Program-made: the position numbers and the translations under genes
Shown: in pieces, positions 31,239 through 33,676 of the stretch
Numbering within the stretch: position 1 is the stretch's first letter
Layout of the letters: each line of letters starts with the position of its first letter
The notes under the pieces: generated by a model
Seen by the model: the letters and a program-made list of their open reading frames with translations, nothing else
The model's database searches: none
What the model was told of the DNA's origin: nothing
DNA from: a virus
Strand: one strand, 5' to 3'
IMG/VR virus record: IMGVR_UViG_3300020475_000001
Location: 1 to 33,676 of that record
DNA length: 33,676 nucleotides

Positions 31239-31817
31239 TTATTTGTTAAATATTTGATTAAATACTCTTTGTCTTAAATCAGAGACTTTACCGATTTTAG
31301 TTAAAGAAATCTCTTTTTTAGATTCTGGATTGTGTTTAATCTCTTTAGTTTCAGCAGATAATTCTGTTTCATCAGATAATTCTTCCACTTTATCAGCAGA
31401 TAGATCTTCTTCGATTTCTTTCTGCTCTCCACCTACTTTTTCTTTAAGATCAGCAATTGCATCTTCTAAATTTTTTACTCTTTTTTCCATACCTGCCCAA
31501 TCATCAGCTTTTACTTCGTCATCATCTTTTCCTTCATCTTCACCAAGTTCTTCTTCTTCCTCGACTGTTTCTTCAGCATCTCTTATTTCATCGATTAAAC
31601 CATCTTCTTTAACTACAAGAGTTTGGCCATCTTCCATTTCATACTCTCCTGCTGGAACAGGAATTTTTTGATCATCCTCAGCTTGAATAAATACTTCATC
31701 CCCTGCTTTAAATGACTCCGCAACGAATTTAGTTCCGTTTTCTAGTAATTTCTCTTCGAGACTTACTTCTAAGCCTAATAAAGTTTTTACCTTGTTTAAA
31801 ATTAGTCTATCATCCAT
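31239..31817 (-). CDS. Capsid scaffolding-like acidic protein
   Basis: 192 aa, very acidic (Glu/Asp-rich stretch at about 80-105 including 'VEEEEELGEDEGKDDDEVKA'), then a coiled coil ('MEKRVKNLEDAIADLKEKVG') and a basic C-terminus 'SDLRQRVFNQIF' that could bind capsid subunits. Charge, coiled coil and place between protease and capsid genes are the marks of a scaffold. An N-terminal beta segment ('KTLLGLEVSLEEKLLENGTK') is unusual for short scaffolds. Confidence 0.65.
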   Translation of the reverse strand: MDDRLILNKVKTLLGLEVSLEEKLLENGTKFVAESFKAGDEVFIQAEDDQKIPVPAGEYEMEDGQTLVVKEDGLIDEIRDAEETVEEEEELGEDEGKDDDEVKADDWAGMEKRVKNLEDAIADLKEKVGGEQKEIEEDLSADKVEELSDETELSAETKEIKHNPESKKEISLTKIGKVSDLRQRVFNQIFNK

Positions 31818-31878
31818 GTCAATATATATATATTAGATTTTTTTTTAAAAACATCTGTTTTGATCACTCGTTATAAAT

Positions 31879-32034
31879 TTATCCGTTTTGGCCAGTTGTT
31901 GACCCAATTCCTTGTGCTTGGAGTGATCCATCACAACACTTAGAACTGTATGTGCCATCTTTACATAAACATCCACGTCTTCCCCCTACTGGAGAAGTCT
32001 TGCTTGGTGTTGCCTCATTTTTGTTGAATGGCAT
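31879..32034 (-). CDS. Cys-rich small protein, 51 aa
   Basis: Reads 'GGRRGCLCKDGTYSSKCCDG' and ends 'SLQAQGIGSTTGQNG'. The 'CxCKDGTYSxxCCDGSLQAQGIG' pattern recurs in Bacteroidota phages as small proteins or C-terminal tails (from memory). Four Cys may hold a metal or disulfides. It overlaps the protease gene end by 20 nt, in the ~60-nt to 200-nt space before the scaffold gene. Confidence 0.65.
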   Translation of the reverse strand: MPFNKNEATPSKTSPVGGRRGCLCKDGTYSSKCCDGSLQAQGIGSTTGQNG

Positions 32035-32611
32035 CTATAATTTGTTTTAATAGTTTTTCATCAGCAGATAATTGATCTTTTTGTTTGTCTTGAGGACGAT
32101 CTAATTTATCCGCAAAATAACCTTCAATTGAGAAGCCCCTGACTCTACCTGTTTTAACATATTCATTCCAAACCTCGTCATTATAAACTTTCATGCTTAC
32201 CATCCAAGTTCCTATAGGCATTTTTAAGCCGTATTTTCTAGATTTATCATGAACTTCATCTTCAACTAACCAAGATTCTACCACGGTCATTCCGCCTAAA
32301 GCTTCAGCGTGTTCTAGAGTTGCTTTGTTCTGATTACCCTTTCTTAAAAACATTTGACTTGCTTTTGCAACTGTGCTTTTAGAGAAGTAAATATAAAATT
32401 CTTCTTCACCTGCACGTCTGAAAATAGGTTTATCAGGTATTAAAGCTGCTCCCATTAAGATCCTTTTCTCCGCGTTTACTTCTGCAAGTTTTATTTCTTG
32501 TTTTTTTAACGCTATAAAGTCTTCTTCTATAGCAGGTTCTTCAACTACAGAAATAGCATCTACTCCTGCTAATTCTTCGTCATCATTTATTACTAATTCT
32601 ATTATATTCAT
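32015..32611 (-). CDS. XkdF/S78-type prohead protease
   Basis: 198 aa. Core pattern of Peptidase S78_2 (XkdF-like): 'FRRAGEEEFYIYFSKSTVAK' , 'ATLEHAEALGGMTVVESWLV' (His101) and 'RGFSIEGYFADK' (Ser161), the likely catalytic pair. The N-terminal 'ELVINDDEELAGVDAISVVE' resembles the propeptide-like start of this family. It would cleave the scaffold or capsid during maturation. It precedes the scaffold and capsid genes as expected. Confidence 0.85.
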   Translation of the reverse strand: MNIIELVINDDEELAGVDAISVVEEPAIEEDFIALKKQEIKLAEVNAEKRILMGAALIPDKPIFRRAGEEEFYIYFSKSTVAKASQMFLRKGNQNKATLEHAEALGGMTVVESWLVEDEVHDKSRKYGLKMPIGTWMVSMKVYNDEVWNEYVKTGRVRGFSIEGYFADKLDRPQDKQKDQLSADEKLLKQIIDAIQQK

Positions 32612-32618
32612 TAGTCTA

Positions 32619-33080
32619 TTATGTAAATTTTAGAAATCCGTATTCCTGCGATAACGGTGGGTAAAATGATATTGTAATCGTCATGAAAGCGTCACCATCT
32701 TGTAAAACACTTCCCATTTGTGAATACAATACAACGTTATTATTATCTATTTCTTCTCCTGATGCAAACCATGGAGAAAGATCACTTTGTGAATTATCAG
32801 TCCAGTATTGACCTGTAATTTCTACATTAAAAGGTGAAACTACTTCGTAATCAAAATTAGATGAAAGAAAACCAGGCCAGCTTAAGTTTATTCTACCTGC
32901 GTCCATTTGTGATAAATCAAGAGTCGGAGAAGTTCTCCCTGTTCCTTCCCAAATCTCATCTTGCATGATCACGTATTCAGCGCTTGCTGTATTAAAACCT
33001 AACCCCACTTTAATTACTGTTTGTAAATAAGATCTATTCGGGGGCATGGAAATATTTCTTATTGTTCTTGCTGTTGGCAT
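32619..33080 (-). CDS. Head-operon hypothetical protein, 153 aa
   Basis: Beta-rich, soluble, with no Cys and no membrane helix ('SWPGFLSSNFDYEVVSPFNV', 'FMTITISFYPPLSQEYGFLK'). Located just before the protease gene in the head module, so a virion or decoration protein is possible. No family recognised. Confidence 0.55.
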   Translation of the reverse strand: MPTARTIRNISMPPNRSYLQTVIKVGLGFNTASAEYVIMQDEIWEGTGRTSPTLDLSQMDAGRINLSWPGFLSSNFDYEVVSPFNVEITGQYWTDNSQSDLSPWFASGEEIDNNNVVLYSQMGSVLQDGDAFMTITISFYPPLSQEYGFLKFT

Positions 33081-33124
33081 ATTATTTTATTTTTTTTTAG
33101 TTAATTTATAAGTTTAATTGAATG

Positions 33125-33361
33125 TTAACCCATCATGTGTTCTTCAGGCATTCCACCGCCTAAATTTCCATACTCTGTTCCAACATCTGGTAGTTGTATA
33201 CCGTTTGTTGATACTAACTTAAAATCTCCTACTTGTCTTTCTCCTGGTCCTGTACCTGCTGTTCTGTGAATTCCTAAACCTTGTACCGTTACATAAGTTC
33301 TTTCACCGTATCTACTTGCTGGATTTTCATATCCGCTAAACGCTTCTGCTTCTGGTGCCAT
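33125..33361 (-). CDS. Small head-operon protein, 78 aa (paralogue pair)
   Basis: Gly/Glu-rich short protein. 'SRYGERTYVTVQGLGIHRTA' resembles a stretch of the neighbouring 75-aa protein (RxG.R.Y......hHRT.), so the two seem to be diverged copies. No family recognised; both precede the head genes. Confidence 0.5.
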   Translation of the reverse strand: MAPEAEAFSGYENPASRYGERTYVTVQGLGIHRTAGTGPGERQVGDFKLVSTNGIQLPDVGTEYGNLGGGMPEEHMMG

Positions 33362-33395
33362 ATTTATTTATTTTTATTAGTTATTAATTATTTTA

Positions 33396-33623
33396 TTAAG
33401 ATGCTCCTTCCATCATTGCCATAGCTTCCTCTATTGATGCTAATTCAGATGGAGTATTAACACTATAATAAGTGTTATTTCGTAAATTAAAATGTTTTTC
33501 TTCAGTTCCAATAACTGTTCTATGAACTAAAGGTCCATTTTCACTTGAGTATTCCCTAAGCCCAAATCTTGGTTTGGCTGCTGCTACTCCAACTTCTTCG
33601 TGTATTTCTTCAAAATGTCCCAT
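33396..33623 (-). CDS. Small head-operon protein, 75 aa (paralogue pair)
   Basis: First gene of the head transcript. 'PRFGLREYSSENGPLVHRTV' parallels the 78-aa neighbour, while the C-terminus is a short acidic helix ('SELASIEEAMAMMEGAS'). No family recognised; early-in-operon virion proteins of this size can be spike or decoration parts. Confidence 0.5.
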   Translation of the reverse strand: MGHFEEIHEEVGVAAAKPRFGLREYSSENGPLVHRTVIGTEEKHFNLRNNTYYSVNTPSELASIEEAMAMMEGAS

Positions 33624-33676
33624 AATTGTGTATTTTTTTTAAAAACAAATAAAATTATAAATGTTATAAATTCTTA
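33624..33676 (-). promoter_or_regulatory. Promoter-like region E of the head operon
   Basis: On the minus strand, TTTATAATTTTATTTGTTTTTAA sits 20-40 nt before ATG 33623, with the same TTTATTTGT core as region A. It spans the circle junction, right after the SET gene stop. No terminator separates it from the tail operon, so read-through is likely too. Confidence 0.45.
33647..33676. repeat. Terminal direct repeat, right copy
   Basis: Identical to bases 1-30. Joining the two copies restores a continuous sequence: the SET-domain gene stop falls in the repeat, and the head operon begins 40 nt later. Confidence 0.95.

Noticed and set aside
31330-31671. 113-aa plus-strand ORF
   Set aside because: Ser-rich antisense shadow of the acidic scaffold gene.
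1-33676. CRISPR array, IS element or prophage boundary
   Set aside because: No regularly spaced repeats, transposase, integrase or host genes were seen.

Overview
The window is best read as one complete circular (or circularly permuted) genome of a strictly lytic, tailed siphovirus-type phage. The first 30 bases recur exactly as the last 30, so the unique unit is 33,646 bp. Every supported gene lies on the minus strand. The host is most likely a member of Bacteroidota, probably a flavobacterium. Reasons: the DNA is A+T-rich, most start codons sit behind A/T-rich leaders with no Shine-Dalgarno, intergenic elements resemble the TTTG-type Bacteroidota promoter, and many proteins (DUF6712-like connector, 'DGTYSSKCCDGSLQAQGIG' protein, tail proteins, small sigma factor) look like families common in phages of that group. 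No integrase, repressor, tRNA, polymerase or primase was seen.

Layout, reading along the minus strand (falling coordinates). 33.6-25.3 kb is the head module: two related small proteins, a 153-aa protein, XkdF/S78-type protease, Cys-rich mini-protein, acidic scaffold, major capsid protein, a probable tail-tube protein, portal with a MuF-like tail, DUF6712-like connector and a lectin-like fibre. 25.4-22.4 kb is a membrane, envelope and lysis block: coiled-coil membrane protein, thioredoxin-fold protein, a YfiM-like secreted protein, a secreted beta-rich protein, M15 endolysin, holin and a basic 41-aa peptide. 22.2-17.2 kb holds early and DNA-metabolism genes: NinG, an annealing-type protein, an SSB-like protein with an acidic tail, RecA-like ATPase, sigma factor, phosphoesterase and several small proteins. 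17.2-12.2 kb holds a 5'-3' exonuclease and a tightly overlapping nucleotide-modification cluster (SGNH-like, aGPT-pyrophosphorylase-like, PLP enzyme, TS/hydroxymethylase, MazG), then a PD-(D/E)XK-like protein. 12.0-10.0 kb has a DnaA domain IV-like protein and both terminase subunits. 9.95-9.23 kb is a non-coding stretch bounded by a promoter-like element and an intrinsic terminator and dense in helices, a candidate large ornate phage RNA. 9.1-8.0 kb has small accessory genes. 7.9-0 kb is the tail module: a chaperone pair joined by -1 frameshifting, connectors, two large tail proteins, tape measure and a SET-domain protein.

How they work together: four rho-independent terminators, a stem-loop after the capsid gene and promoter-like TTAAC/TTTG elements split the single-strand genome into several transcripts, and a phage sigma factor may switch classes. 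The modification cluster would make an altered pyrimidine, probably at the nucleotide and then the polymer level, to mask DNA from host nucleases. The items most worth following are the ~700-nt RNA, the base-modification cluster with an Asp at the dUMP/dCMP selector position, and the T-run frameshift. All functions are inferred from sequence alone; no searches were run.
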